Shown: positions 13,015 to 26,211, numbered from the stretch's first letter. The stretch is 64,000 nt of DNA from Paramecium sonneborni (GCA_905182985.1 CAJJDN010000039.1:402370-466369), one strand, 5' to 3'. Numbers and translations are program-made. The notes: generated from the sequence alone by a model not told the origin.

Positions 13015-16000
13015 TCAAATAATTTTTCCACCTTTTTATTTTAAGTTAAACATAAACTCTAATTTAGCTAATTTAACATGTATATCTATTCTGAAAAACA
13101 ATTTTCTTAATATGATATCTTATTGTCTTCTTTTTATATTTGATGCCTTATCATTGTTCTATGGTCTAACTTAAATATTTAATTATTTAATTGGGGATGT
13201 CTCTGTTTTTTTTTTATTTGGTTCAATACTAGTAGATCTTAATGATTAAGGAATTTATGATGTTGCTTAAACTTTAATTAATGTTGGTTCTTTACTCTTT
13301 TAATTAGAGAATTAGTTTAAATAAATAATATCCAAAACTTAAGCAACTGGAGTACGTTTAGTTGGATCATCAAGAATAGATTAATCAATATGATAAACAG
13401 CACTACTATTATCAAGAACTTCATTATTGATTGATCCTATTTTATGAGATATTTCTGGAACAGTAATTTAAGTTTCAATTTATAATTGTTTAAATCTATT
13501 AGTATCAATACTTGAACCTCTTGTATGGCTATCTCTTCTACTTCTTAAAGGAGTAAAATTCTTTTCTGGTCTTAAAGCACTACAATTTATAGGCTAAACT
13601 TTAATGCGAGATAAAGATTGTTTTTATTCTGACAAAGTTAAAGATGATTTTTCATCAAATTTAGGTTGTTTTATATCACTTAATTAATTCACTTTTTTTA
13701 AGACTAATGAGTCAATCATTTCAATAGGGAGTGATTATATTAATTATTCATTATTCTTTTCAACTGATTTCTATATATTAGTTTCTAATTCTTCAATTTT
13801 CTTAAATTAAATGATTCTATCCTCATTTAATTATTCTTATATATTATTATTTTCTAAAATAGTATTAACAATCTTTTGTTCTTTTAAATTATTCTTTTAT
13901 GGCGAATCTAATTTCTTCTCCATTATATTTTCATTTTATTTTTCTGTCAAAATGTTTATTATATCTACTTTTTCATTTTATTATTAATTCAGAATCTCAA
14001 CTTTTTATAAATTTTCTTATTCATGTTTTTTAAATAAATTTTATCTTTGAGGAGTTCTCTTCTTTGGTTGAACAGATGTTTAATCAAAAATCTACATTAT
14101 ATTCTAGATTTTATTGTTATCCTACTTTTTTTCACTCTTTAATATTTACATAAAACTATCTTGTTATTAATCAATATAATCACTGTTGTTTTAATAATCA
14201 ATCACTGATTGTTATTCCATGATTTCAACTGTTTTTTTTTATTTAGAATTTTAAGTTAAATCTATCTTTAAAAATGATTTAATTTATTTTTATTATGTTT
14301 CACAAATTTTTTATTAAGTTTCAAAAGTTATCTGTGAATTTGTTGATTCTTATTCATCTTTTTATGTTTGAGATTCTAAAACTTCATCTAAAGATTTTTC
14401 TGGTTTTAAATAAAGTTTATTAATTAAATTATTTAATTTAGATTAAACAGGTGGCAAATCCATATCAGGGATTATAAAATTTAATTATTAACTAGAAGTT
14501 TCTTCAGATTAAAGAGGAACATTATTCTCGTTTTAAGAAAATTTAATTTTCAATTATTCAATTTTCTTTTAATTTGGTTTAATATCTGTTTTAGTGTCAA
14601 AAATATCATTAATCAAAAATGGCTATCTTTTTAAATAAAATCTTCCTTTTTCATCATCATCCTAACAAACACTTTATTCAAAAGAGCTTTCTTCATCTAA
14701 TGTATATAAACTATTATTCTATGTTTTAAACCTTGGTTAATCATAAGTTTCTCTTATGGATTATAATTTTTAATTTATTATGTTTTAAGATTCAATATTT
14801 TAAATTTAATTTAATTATTCTTAACTATCCTAAATTTTAACATCTTAACAATTCTCCAATGATGGTTAATTATATTCTTCATTATTTGGTTTGGCTTACA
14901 AATCAAATTATTTTTTATATTGTTCTAATAATTTTGAAGGTTTTATCTAAACTTCTTCTATTTCTATATTTGTACATGTCTCATCTTTACTTATACATAT
15001 TTATTCATCTCCTTAAAGTTATAATTACTTGTCGATTTAAGAAAGTTTTGTTATTTCAAGTGGAATTATATTCTCAGATTTAATTTTGGAATTTCTTTTA
15101 TTATTAAAAGACAAATCAATAGAAAATTAATTAGTTTCTTGTTTCTTTTCTGAATTATATTCTATTTCTTTTGTTTCTTATTTGTTAGATCTATCAAATA
15201 ATGCATCAAGTATATTATTATTAGTTGATTGACGAAATCTTGATTCTTAGGATAAATCATCTTTTCTTTCATATCTATCAGTTAATCTATTACTAGTATC
15301 AGATCTTTCTGTTTTTTCACCTTTTGTTTATCTACTTTATCTCATCTCTTGATTTCTTTTTTTAGACGGTGGGTCCCATTAATCAAATAATTATTATTTT
15401 AAAGTCGAAACACTACTTCTACAAAATGTTCTTTCTAAAACTGACATAGACTAATCATTCTAATTAATCTTTTAAATTATCTTTAATTAAGCACAACAAA
15501 ATTGAGAATAAGAATCTGAAAATATAAATTTAATTTCTTAAAATTCTTTCTTTTTAAAATTAATTGTTATTTCATTACCATAATTCATTTTTTTAAATAA
15601 AGTTTAATTTACATAAAATTGATGAGATTAAAAATCTTCTAAATTCCATTATAAAAGGGATTTTCCTTATATTGCAAATATAAACTTATTATTTGCACTT
15701 ATATCTTCTAAATTATTAATTTTAAGCTTAATCATTTTATTTGTATAACAATAAGCATCTCCATTTTCTGTTATGGCTATACCTCCAAATTAAAATAATA
15801 AAGATTTCTTGAAAAAAGCATTAGTTCCTAATCCATTTAATTACTAAATAGGAGTCTAAACATCATTTTCAATATTAAAAATTTTTCCACCAACTAATAA
15901 AATTTATATTAATTTTCTACTTGTAATTAAAGTTAGTTTTTCCTTATAAATGCTTAAATGTTTACAATGACTATAAATTGTCTTATTTGTTTTCCACCAA

Positions 16001-16383
16001 TATCCTCTTCCAGAATGATCAATTGCAGTCAATGGAGTAATATTCATATAATTTTTACCAGAAACTAATTACTTAGGTTAAGAATCAATTGAATAGATAT
16101 CTCCATTACCTTGAAAAATATTTTAATTTGTACTCATTAAACTAAATATTACTTTTCCATCAGAACAAATTTACTGAACTCCAGAAAGCACATTAATTGC
16201 CTCCTATTCAGTAAATTATGTTATCTGATTATCACTAACTACAAGTCTTTTTAAGTTGTGATTATCAATAAAATAAAGCGAAGCTCCTAATTTTATGGCC
16301 TAACTAAATTTAAATCTTGGCGATTAAATATTCTAGAGTTATCATTAAATGTATACATCCAACTAATCAAAAATAACAGACAT
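13015..16383 (-). CDS. large RCC1-like / disordered coiled-coil protein
   Basis: Two exons around a 24-nt intron at 16333-16356 give 1114 residues with no internal TGA. The N-terminal ~270 residues have repeated Gly/Asp turn motifs (GNGDIYSID, GRGYWWK, FGGIAITENGDAYCY) that look like blades of an RCC1-type beta-propeller, but the repeats are weak. The rest is highly charged, Gln/Asn/Lys/Glu-rich and predicted disordered with coiled coil, ending KGGKII. No catalytic motif was seen. It faces the kinase gene tail to tail, 88 bp apart. Function unknown; a scaffold or Ran/ubiquitin-type regulator are only guesses. Confidence 0.75.
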
Positions 16384-17001
16384 ATTTTTATATACGTTAA
16401 TATTATAAATTATCATTTATTTAAGCATTTCTTATTTATAATAAACTAAATCAATTTTAACACACCCATTAATCATCATAGCATATTCTTTTATTAAATA
16501 TATCTCTTCAATAATTCTATTCTTACTTTTAACTATCAAAAAAAGTTAGTATTTATTTTCATAAATTCTATTCATTTAAATAAGTCATATATTTATTTTT
16601 TTATTCGAAAATCCTTAACTCTATTGTATTATATATATATCAATTATATTAAAAATACATTCAAGATTTTTTAATCTCAAACAGAATCAACAATCATAAT
16701 ATAATTATTTTTATTACAAACCTTTTTCTATCCTTATGTTTTATATTTTCATAATATCATTTCAAAATAAAATCATTTTTCTATTTTTAAATCAATAGAA
16801 GAAATGAATTTATTTTAGAATAATTATATCGATTGAAAATCAACATAAACTTATAATATAATTGAAACAATATATGTTATAGTTTTTTATAACTAATATT
16901 GAATACTAGAAAAATATTATTTTTATTTTCTCTTGTGTTCTCATCTAAGTTTATTAAATGAAAATTAAAAAATATTATTAAGAAATTATAAAAATATTAA
17001 A
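16384..17001. other. AT-rich divergent intergenic region
   Basis: About 0.6 kb between the start of the RCC1-like gene on the minus strand and the first SAPS gene copy on the plus strand; presumably it holds both promoters. I see no gene, RNA or recognisable motif in it. The region from 16826 is repeated after the N at 17899. Confidence 0.5.
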
Positions 17002-18972
17002 ATGAACTCATTGCTTGAAATTTTAGATATTTATAATGAAAACGAAATGGAGATTATTGAATTGTAATTATCGCATGATATTCAAGTCTAAATTCAAATA
17101 AAAATAATATGATGGATTTTTTGAAATTAGTGATTGAAACCCCTAGTAATCTACATCCAAAGTATGTCTAAATCCTTTAATTAGATATCCTTTCATCGTA
17201 AGTGAATTAATGTTTGGGAGTTATGAACAATTACTATAAATGATGTTTGAATGGGATGGAGAACCAATTTAATATTTGCTGACATTCTTCAATTATCCAT
17301 AAAATGACACTTCTTGTGGTTACTTTGAAAAAATGATAAGACCTCTAATTTTATTAAAATCTAATGAAATGAAACCCTTTTTAGAGATTGCTAAATGGAT
17401 TAAATTCATAGATTAAGAATCTATTTAAAACATATTCTCAACAATATTAGCATGTAGCAATTTAGAAGAAAATTTCAAATAAGATCTCCTTGGAATGCTT
17501 TTAAATTAAAAAAATATTAGTGAAAATGTTTTTCGAATAATAATTAAATACACAGATCTATTTTAATAATATGTGAATCAACATTAAGAAGTTATTGGGA
17601 TAATTTTTAATCAAACACCTCCTACATTTCATTAATTATGCATTATAGAATTATTTATGGGATGGAATATATTAAATTTAGAATGGCTTTATAATTAAAT
17701 TAATTATTTATAGTAATTAGTCTATAGAGAATTTGATTTTTGCAATTCCACAATGAATTTCTTACATAAACCTCAAGGAATTTCGGAAATAGATTTAAAA
17801 ATAATCCACATATTAACATAGACTTTAACAAGACCTGAAACAATTAAATTTTAGAATGTTTTATTAGAATTGCTATTAAAATATGAATGGAATAATAANA
17901 TATCGATTGAAAATCAACATAAACTTATAATATAATTGAAACAATATATGTTATAGTTTTTTATAACTAATATTGAATACTAGAAAAATATTATTTTTAT
18001 TTTCTCTTGTGTTCTCATCTAAGTTTATTAAATGAAAATTAAAAAATATTATTAAGAAATTATAAAAATATTAAAATGAACTCATTGCTTGAAATTTTAG
18101 ATATTTATAATGAAAACGAAATGGAGATTATTGAATTGTAATTATCGCATGATATTCAAGTCTAAATTCAAATAAAAATAATATGATGGATTTTTTGAAA
18201 TTAGTGATTGAAACCCCTAGTAATCTACATCCAAAGTATGTCTAAATCCTTTAATTAGATATCCTTTCATCGTAAGTGAATTAATGTTTGGGAGTTATGA
18301 ACAATTACTATAAATGATGTTTGAATGGGATGGAGAACCAATTTAATATTTGCTGACATTCTTCAATTATCCATAAAATGACACTTCTTGTGGTTACTTT
18401 GAAAAAATGATAAGACCTCTAATTTTATTAAAATCTAATGAAATGAAACCCTTTTTAGAGATTGCTAAATGGATTAAATTCATAGATTAAGAATCTATTT
18501 AAAACATATTCTCAACAATATTAGCATGTAGCAATTTAGAAGAAAATTTCAAATAAGATCTCCTTGGAATGCTTTTAAATTAAAAAAATATTAGTGAAAA
18601 TGTTTTTCGAATAATAATTAAATACACAGATCTATTTTAATAATATGTGAATCAACATTAAGAAGTTATTGGGATAATTTTTAATCAAACACCTCCTACA
18701 TTTCATTAATTATGCATTATAGAATTATTTATGGGATGGAATATATTAAATTTAGAATGGCTTTATAATTAAATTAATTATTTATAGTAATTAGTCTATA
18801 GAGAATTTGATTTTTGCAATTCCACAATGAATTTCTTACATAAACCTCAAGGAATTTCGGAAATAGATTTAAAAATAATCCACATATTAACATAGACTTT
18901 AACAAGACCTGAAACAATTAAATTTTAGAATGTTTTATTAGAATTGCTATTAAAATATGAATGGAATAATAA
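16826..18972. repeat. assembly-type direct repeat joined by one N (16826-17898 and 17900-18972)
   Basis: 1073 bp are repeated in direct orientation around the N at 17899. The left copy is cut within the SAPS gene; the right copy reads on into the complete gene. I saw no differences between the copies. Confidence 0.9.
17002..17898 (+). pseudogene. duplicate 5' fragment of the SAPS gene (assembly copy)
   Basis: Same sequence as 18076-18972, including the first two introns, truncated by the N at 17899. It represents the same locus as the complete gene downstream. Confidence 0.88.
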
Positions 18973-19530
18973 CTTATAAAATATAGCTGTAAACATGTAT
19001 TAATTAATGTCATTAGAAGAAACACCACATAAATAATATGTAAATTTTATATTTTTATCTAGTTTCAATCAATAATTAGTGATTTTATAATAAATAATGT
19101 GAATTTCTAAAAAGTTGAATTTGGATTAAAATAAAAACTTTCTAGAGGTTATAGATGGGTATTTACTAAAATCGTCAAATATTTTTCATTAAACTTTATA
19201 GAAGCATAAGAGATTTCTGCTTTAGAGGGAAAATATTTAATGAATATAGATCCATCAAATAATAGAGAGAGACAATCTATAAATATTCTAGAGAAGGTAT
19301 CAGAGAGAAGAACTTAATGGGCAAAAAGAATACAAGAGGAAGAAATATAAAAATAAGGAGAAAAAGACAATATGTAAATAGAAGAAGAAGAAAATGATGA
19401 GAATGATTAATTATTCCAACCTCGAAATAGTTTTGGAATAAAACCAATAATAAATAATGAGGAAATGGAAGATGAAATTCCAATAAGAGGAAGATCAAGT
19501 TGTTAATTCAAATAAGATGATTCAGATTGA
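18076..19530 (+). CDS. SAPS-domain protein (PP6/Sit4 phosphatase regulatory subunit)
   Basis: Four exons (introns 18138-18160, 18236-18258, 19040-19062, each 23 nt) give 461 residues, shorter than animal PP6R proteins. Once spliced, the N-terminus reads SLLEILD...IIEFLNSNK...KYPFIVSELMFG, followed by helical repeats and ILACSNLEEN, matching the SIT4-phosphatase-associated family, in which the helical array binds the PP6/Sit4 catalytic subunit. The acidic C-terminal tail (IEEEENDEND) and a final RGRSSCQ segment look disordered. Expected role: substrate targeting of PP6 in cell-cycle and stress signalling. A RuvX-like gene starts 27 bp downstream on the same strand. Confidence 0.85.
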
Positions 19531-19557
19531 TTAGTTAATTTTTGTTTATTTTTTAAT

Positions 19558-19998
19558 ATGATTGTCACTAAATATTTAATGAGGCTCAAACTATAACAAT
19601 CAAAATTTAATTTGATGGGTATCGATTTAGGCACAGCATTCACTGGATTCAGTGTAACCTACAATCTAAAATAAGTTTTAGTTTATGATTTGCATTATAG
19701 TCCATGCTATTCACCACATGATTCAACATTATACAAAAAAATAATAGAGATTATCAATAAAGAGAAAATAGGAGGAATTTTAATAGGTAAACCTTCATTC
19801 TAGAAGGGTTATATAGATGAATTTACTAATGGTTTAGAAAGTAATTTAATTGTTGCAGGGTTGAAAACATACATTACATAAGTAGGAGAAGATTACACTA
19901 CTAGTCAAGCAAGAAAAATATCTAAAACAAATAATAAGTTTTTGCATGATGGCATGGCAGCCATGCTGATTTTATAAAATTTCTTAAATGATTTATGA
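19558..19998 (+). CDS. YqgF/RuvX-type RNase H-fold nuclease
   Basis: A single exon of 146 residues, the usual size for this mostly bacterial/organellar family. The N-terminal strand MGIDLGTAFTGFSV carries the first catalytic Asp, GGILIGKPS follows, GEDYTTSQA corresponds to the D-E-R-T/S-A stretch, and HDGMAAMLILQNFL contains the last catalytic Asp. In bacteria it matures 16S rRNA 5' ends. The basic extension MIVTKYLMRLKLQQSK before the core could be a mitochondrial presequence, which would fit a mitochondrial rRNA role; that is inference. An alternative start is the Met just before GIDLG (19615). Confidence 0.82.
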
Positions 19999-20382
19999 AT
20001 TTAATTTCTATTTGATAATATATATAAATATTAATTATATAGTAATCCACTAAATTTTTTAATGCATCAATTTAAATAATATCTTTATCAATAACATATT
20101 GTTATTAGAATTTTTGTCAATGACTACTGCAATTTATTAGTAAAAGTAAATTGAAAAAAATATTATTATTTTATTAAATTTAGTAAAAAAAGAATTCTTA
20201 TTGTGAGAAAAGGATTTTTATCACACTTCTATTTTTCGATAGAATTATTTATTTTAAATTGATACTATCTCATTATTTTTTAATAATAAAATATTATTTA
20301 TTTTTATGTTTTATTTATTTTTTCGGAGGATTTTGATGTAAAAATAAACTTTAATAAAATAAATATAAAATATAATAAGAAA
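19999..20382. other. AT-rich intergenic region
   Basis: About 380 bp of poly-A/T-rich DNA after the RuvX-like gene. I see no open frame with coding character and no structured element that I can support. Confidence 0.5.
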
Positions 20383-20568
20383 ATGAATTAAGAAGAGAAC
20401 TAAAACTAACAAAAAAAACTATATAAAAATCCATTGGATGAGCAATTACATTATAAAACTTATTAGAGACTGATGAGTGTTTTATTTGCCATTTTTGTAA
20501 TATTAGGAATTATGTAATCATACATGCAATTCAAAAAAAAAAGGGACAGCGTTTTGACATTTTTATGA
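20383..20568 (+). CDS. small single-pass membrane protein
   Basis: A 61-residue frame: a hydrophilic Gln/Asn-rich N-terminus, then LMSVLFAIFVILGIMQSY as a probable membrane helix at residues ~31-48, then a basic tail (MQFKKKRDS). TAG/TAA codons occur as Gln, as in neighbouring genes. Its length and layout resemble small mitochondrial inner-membrane or assembly factors, but no family is recognised. It converges on the channel-like gene, whose 3' end lies 112 bp away. Confidence 0.5.
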
Positions 20569-20680
20569 AAATTTATCATATTAACAATTTTTGACATTTC
20601 GATAAATTTCTTGGAACTGATTCTGTCTTAACAAAATAATTAAATACTTTTTATAAATTTAATTTATATTTATTTGATTC

Positions 20681-23330
20681 TCATATTTTCGAAAGTTAAT
20701 CTCTCTTTTAGATAAACTTACCTATCATAAGTGCTACACTTTAATTAATTGTGAGTTTACTTTTATATTCTGAACTTCTTCTTAAACTTCTTTTAAATCT
20801 TAAAAAAAATATTGTATAAAATTTACCTAAATAGCACCTTCATTATATTATATTCAGGATAATAGATTTCGAAATCTTAGATTCTATCTAAATCTATTTT
20901 AAAGATATTTTCCATAAAAGGATTCTATTATATTTTGATATAAAAAATATATACATCACTAACTAAATTTTAGAATTCTGTGCCTGTTGGTAGACTTGGA
21001 GTTTATATTTTTACAATAGGACTTGGATTGCTTTATAGTGAAGGTATTAATTTTAGAGAATAAGCCCTATTAAATAGATTCGATATTTTCTAATCAAAAA
21101 CATTTTTAGATTAAAGTTTTTGTTATTGTTATTAGGATTAACCTGATGAAATTATTTCTTAATACTGCTAATCTTTTTAACTGCTTTAAATCAAATTATC
21201 ATTATTAATTTCATTAAGCAAATTAATACAAGAGTCAACTTGAAATTTTCCCTCTTTTTAAACTAAATTTGATTCAATAATGCTAGAAGATAGCTAATTT
21301 AACTCAGAAGAACTTTCTTAACTTGAATAATGATTTATTGGTATATCAACTAATTTCTTAAAATGATTTTGAATTTAATCTTAACTTGATTTTTTTCTTC
21401 TATTATCTAATCAATATTATAACTAATTATTACATGATTTTCTATGTTAATTTGGAGAATAAAGATATTTATCATAAAAGCCTATATTGTTTTTTATTAA
21501 GTGGATTTTAGGACAGTTAATAATTAAATGTGTCTTTTCTTAACAATATAGACAAAATTAATCTATTATTTAATAGTTGTTATTAAATAAAACCTAATCC
21601 TTAATAAAAGTTGCAATTTCCTATTATAAATAAAATTATACTAAATCTTAAATATTTGATGATATAATCTTTAAAAATTTATCTCTACTTAATTTATAAA
21701 GAAGACTATAATCTAAACTAGTTATTAAGTTTTTGTACTCTTAACCAGTAAAAAAAGAAAATTAACCAAAGCATTCACCCCTAAAAATTTTATTAAATTC
21801 TGTTATTTTTTCAGTAAGTCCATGAGCTACTTTACCTTAATATAAAAGATATATATTATATTAATCACCAAATTGATTGCAAGTTAATTTATCATTTTTA
21901 TTTAAAATCATTGGAATCAAGTTTTAAGCTATTTGTTACTTAGTTGATGATGAAAATTTAGAAAATATTGAAAACTAATTTACAAAGTTGATTAACTTTT
22001 ATTCCTTAAACTCTTAAAATACAGTTTCCTTTTCTAAACACGATTCAAAATAATTTTCAATATTATCTTAACTTATATTCTTTAAAAAAATTTATTCTAA
22101 TTTCAATGAAATTTAATCCTTTAACTTTTAAGATACTTTTTATTTGTGCAAAAAATTTTATAATAATTTCAAATCCTTCACCTTCTTATATTCTTGGAAA
22201 AAGTCAAGAGAATTTAATATTATTAACTTTATTATCAATATTTTGTAAAACAAAAGTATTAATGTTGTAAATCTATTAAATAATTGATTTTATAATGTGT
22301 CATCTTCTGTGCTAAATTTTAAGTTTCCAAATTAAAGTATATAATTAATATAAATTATTAAATATTAATATAACATATCTTAAACTCCTTCAAAATCTTA
22401 TTTTAAAATAAATGTTTATCTTAAATTGATACATGTAAAAAAGTGACATGTAAATAAAATTGAGATAATCAATAAGCTTAAATCACTTAACTCATAATAT
22501 ATTCTCTTATTAAAAGTAAGGATTATCTTTTTAAAAATTAAAAATTTAATTATTAATAAACTGATCGACTTAATAATTTCATTATTAGATAGAATTAAAA
22601 CAGCAAGTAAAATGATGCAAGATGTATCCATCAAAGTTGTTGTTGACCTAAAAATTTATTCAATAAATTGTTAATTATTATTCAACTATTTTTCTTATTA
22701 TCGTTAAGATGTATATTTATGAATATAATCTAAAATAATTAGAATAATCATAGTAGCAAATAAATAATTTAAATAGCCATTTTCTTAATAAATGTATTCT
22801 ATTGGAGAAACGATTAAAAGTAAAGTACAAAAAAAAAAAATAATCAAATTCCAAATAACAGTTAATGAAGGCTATACTGAATTTTTATAGATTTTTTTTC
22901 CTGTGTTTAAAGGAGAAAAAATTATAGAGTTAATAATTTTATATTGCTTATTTTCTAGGTTTAGGTTTTATTTTAATTTTTCAATAAATAAAAGTACTTT
23001 TTTTTAATTTTTCTTAAATGTATTCACTTCTGTAATATTATTTTTTAATATAGTTTATTACTTTTGATTACGAAATTACCAAGTTATTCCTTTGTTTTGC
23101 TTATGTGCTTTCAAATCAAAAATTTCGAAAGCAGGTGTTTTATCCTCTTCTACATAATAAGATGGTTGTCTGGGATGAAGCATACCTATCCTTTTTCCTA
23201 CTTGAAAATAGCTTTCTTATTCATTTTTATTCATCCTAAGTTTAAACAATCCATTATACATAATACTTCCATCATAACTTTAAGATGGACTTAGAATTAA
23301 AAATTGATTTTTCATTTCATCTTGTATCAT
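20681..23330 (-). CDS. cyclic-nucleotide-binding-domain channel-like protein with degenerate pore
   Basis: Three exons (introns 21407-21433, 27 nt, and 20799-20826, 28 nt) give 864 residues. A membrane domain spans ~170-420 (IWNLIIFFF...LLLIVSPIEY, YLFATMIILIILDYI, DTSCIILLAVLIL, LSLLIISILFTCHFF), in the order expected of S1-S6 of CNG/KCNH-type channels. Where T-x-G-Y/F-G-D should stand there is only ILQFGNLKF. A C-linker follows, then a CNBD (LYQGKVAHGL, GECFGQFSFFTGQ) and a C-X2-C-X4-H-X4-C zinc knuckle (CLYCQEKTHLIINC). The Arg of the phosphate-binding cassette is not apparent. The tail is Gln/Ser-rich. Probably a divergent regulator or subunit; conduction and cyclic nucleotide binding are uncertain. 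Confidence 0.82.
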
Positions 23331-24572
23331 TTATTTGAAATAATTAATATAATTATTTATTGAACTCTATGGTAATATTTGAGTTTAACTTATAGTAATT
23401 GATTTTATTATAATAAATATTTATTAAGAAAAGCCTAAAATTAAAATTAATAAAAAATATGTAAAAATTCTTTTTTTTGCACATGAATGTGACTAATTAC
23501 ATACAAAAAATAATTTAAAAACAAATTAAAACTAACTATCTTATATAATAAAATCAAATTGTTTTAATTCGAATAAAACAATTTATTTATTCACAATGTT
23601 TTAAAAAAATAACAAACCACACTCTTTCTCTTCTATTCAAATTTTAAACCTAATTCAATAAATTTGATTCAAAAAACTTTACTTTGGATTTTTGAATGGA
23701 TCAGTTTTCTTTGTTTTAAGATACATATATTAAATAATTATTAATTCTTTTAATATGTCTAAGATAGTTTAAATTTTTATGTTAATTTTAATTTACATAA
23801 TATGTATATAATTTTGAAATAATCAATTTTTGAAAAAGTAAATGTATACCCAAAAAAATTATAAAGTTACACTTGCATATAATAGAACTTGTGTTTTAGC
23901 TTATTACCGATATACGATTATTAATAACCATATCATAATTCGAATAATTTCAATGAATATCCTGCATAACTTATAAAAAGTTGTAAAACATAATAAATGC
24001 AGAATTTCAACAAAAAATAAGCAGAAAATATCCAAGATAATAATTCGAATGTATGGTAAATTTTATAAAATAGTTGTTGTCTTTTCAATTACATAGATAA
24101 TAAGACCAATAAAAAGGTTTATTCTAAGTAAGTGTATATCCAACATTAAAGGGTAGGTACTAATTAAAGTTAAAAGAAGAGAGCAAACATTATCGTTTTT
24201 CATCAATGGCCAAACCTTTTTTAATCTCATGAATGATATTCCACTCATTATTGTTTGAGTTTAATGAATGTACATGATAAAGGATCTTGATTAGTTTATA
24301 ATCTCCTTACATAAAGATTAAGAAATAAAGTGATAAACTATGCTTCAGTCCAACATAACAAACAGAATCAAAATGATGATAATCTTAATTTGCCAAGAAT
24401 TTCTCAATCGACTCATAAATTTGAAATAACATTAAAAATATTAATTGAATATATTTAATATTAAATAATAACACATTTATTCAATACTTTGAACATATTA
24501 TTTTTTACTATTTATTGACAAGAAAATTTAAGAAGAATAAGATAAAATACTTTTTTAAATAATCTATAAGAT
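23331..24572. other. gene-poor AT-rich region
   Basis: About 1.2 kb upstream of the channel-like gene in which no convincing coding frame was found on either strand. A 61-codon frame on the minus strand (24063-24248) has no supporting motif and no neighbouring exon. The stretch may contain promoters or eroded sequence; I see nothing specific. Confidence 0.45.
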
Positions 24573-24927
24573 TCATAACAATAAACTTTATTATTACATT
24601 TATTCTTTAGTTCTTCTTTTTTTTTTTTATTTTATTTAGATTGTTTCTTTTTTGGTGATATCTTTCCTTATTCTAATTACATTATCTTATTTATTGAGTA
24701 AAACATTCCAATTTGTTAGAGGATCCTCATCTTAAATTATTAATTAATCAAAATATGATTCATTACATTTGACACCTAAATTTTATGATAAACTTTGGTT
24801 TAATAAATTATTACTTTTAAAGGACACTTTTGAACATATTCTTTTCTCTTATCATTTTTTATTTTAATTTTGTGTAAGTGGCTTCTAATTTTACAATATA
24901 AGTAATCATATTGGCTTAATCACTCAT
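24573..24927 (-). CDS. small charged protein of unknown function
   Basis: Two exons around a 22-nt intron (24793-24814) give 110 residues. The N-terminal half (ITYIVKLEATYTKLKQKM) is probably helical/coiled coil, the middle is acidic (IIQDEDPLTNWNVLL) and the C-terminus very basic (IKQKKKRRTKEQMQQQ). No family is recognised. The exon sum is divisible by three, and unspliced reading stops earlier. It is divergent from the gene at 25009, 81 bp apart. Confidence 0.5.
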
Positions 24928-25008
24928 TTTTATATTTTTAATATAAATAAAAACAATCAAAGACCAAAATTTGCAAGGTAATTTTTTCTATTTAATATTT
25001 TTTCAAAT

Positions 25009-26211
25009 ATGAATTTGAATCGAATTCCTTTAGCACCTTTGACACCAATATAAGTTCAACAACTTGCTCGTTTGCCTAAAGTATTAAAAAATCAAAATAA
25101 TTATAATCGCCTAATTTCAACTCAAAATAATATGGAATAAAGTAAATGTTTATCATCAAGCTATAAAATTAAAATATATAAGAAAATTGTATTGGAACTT
25201 CTTAATTCTATTTAAAATACACCATTTTTAGAATTTATTTATGGTCTACATGTAGAATTCAAGTCCTCTTTACAATTTCATATTTATCCAACAGAAAGCC
25301 TTATTAACTCTTTAAGTCTTCACTTTGATATTAAATAGCTCTATAAGATTTACGATAATATATTTAAAGAAAATAATACAAAAATCAAAATTTATATCAA
25401 TATCTCAGAAATTGATTTAATATTATAATTTTTAAGATCCATAGTTAAATAAATGCCCCATATTAGTAGGATAAGAGAGGTATTAAAATATTAAACAGTA
25501 AGAGATGTCTTAAATATTAAAAAGACTGAAATTGAAGATCCTAAATTAAATTAAATAGTTACTATGATTTAGTATATATTTAATCCCTCTCTCATTAAAA
25601 TTAATTGCCAAATCATCATTAAGAAGGAATAACAGGAAAATTTAATTAAAGATATCTCCTCCACTCATATTCTTAGGAATGTCCAGTAAATAGTTATTTC
25701 TTTATTTTTAAATTACTGCTTATAAAGAAAATTATTTATACCTGAAATAATATATTCATTAAAAACAGCTAATAATTTTAACTCTTCTTTAACTTTAGAT
25801 CCAAATTTTATAAATGATATACCATATTCATCATCTTATGATGAATTTAAAGAGAAAATTAAATTTAGAAGATTCTAAAGAATTTTTAATCTATAAGAGC
25901 TAATTGAATACGAATATTATTTAATTTAAGAATTTTAAATTTCTTATCCTATGAAAAGTCTAGAAAATATTTTATTGGAAACAATAAATTTAGTCAATCA
26001 AAATTATTATTAAATTATTGATAGATTAAAAAGAATAGTTTTAAGTTAGAGGATAGAAATAATGCTTGAAAATTTGACTAGTTAATCTTTAAGTTAAATT
26101 GGAATGAATATACTAACCACTATCTCAAGCATCTAAAAAACAGTTGAATCAAATGATGCAAATTAATTCAAGAAAATTCCCTAAATTAAGTTGAAAATTA
26201 AAAAACTATGA
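25009..26211 (+). CDS. hypothetical protein, single exon
   Basis: A 400-residue frame without TGA or needed introns, beginning MNLNRIPLAPLTPIQV and ending IKLKIKKL. Glutamine is coded by CAA, TAA and TAG as in real genes here. Composition is Asn/Ile/Leu/Lys-rich with alternating helical segments; I see no membrane helix, signal or catalytic motif. It converges on the Myb/polyQ gene, with only 38 bp between the two stops. Function unknown. Confidence 0.6.

Noticed and set aside
14859..15083. Plus-strand hydrophobic frame inside the RCC1-like gene
   Set aside because: Mirror image of Asn/Lys-rich coding on the minus strand; the long minus-strand protein explains the region.
19277..19498. Minus-strand hydrophobic frame opposite the SAPS gene tail
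   Set aside because: It is antisense to the acidic Glu/Asp tail, which always reads as Phe/Leu/Ser-rich on the other strand.
23331..24572. tRNA, rRNA or CRISPR in the gene-poor stretch
   Set aside because: No clover-leaf, GTTCGAATC-type T-loop with matching stems, rRNA core motif or regularly spaced repeat could be found by eye. The TTCGAATCTCG at about 4730 and its copies also lacks the rest of a tRNA.
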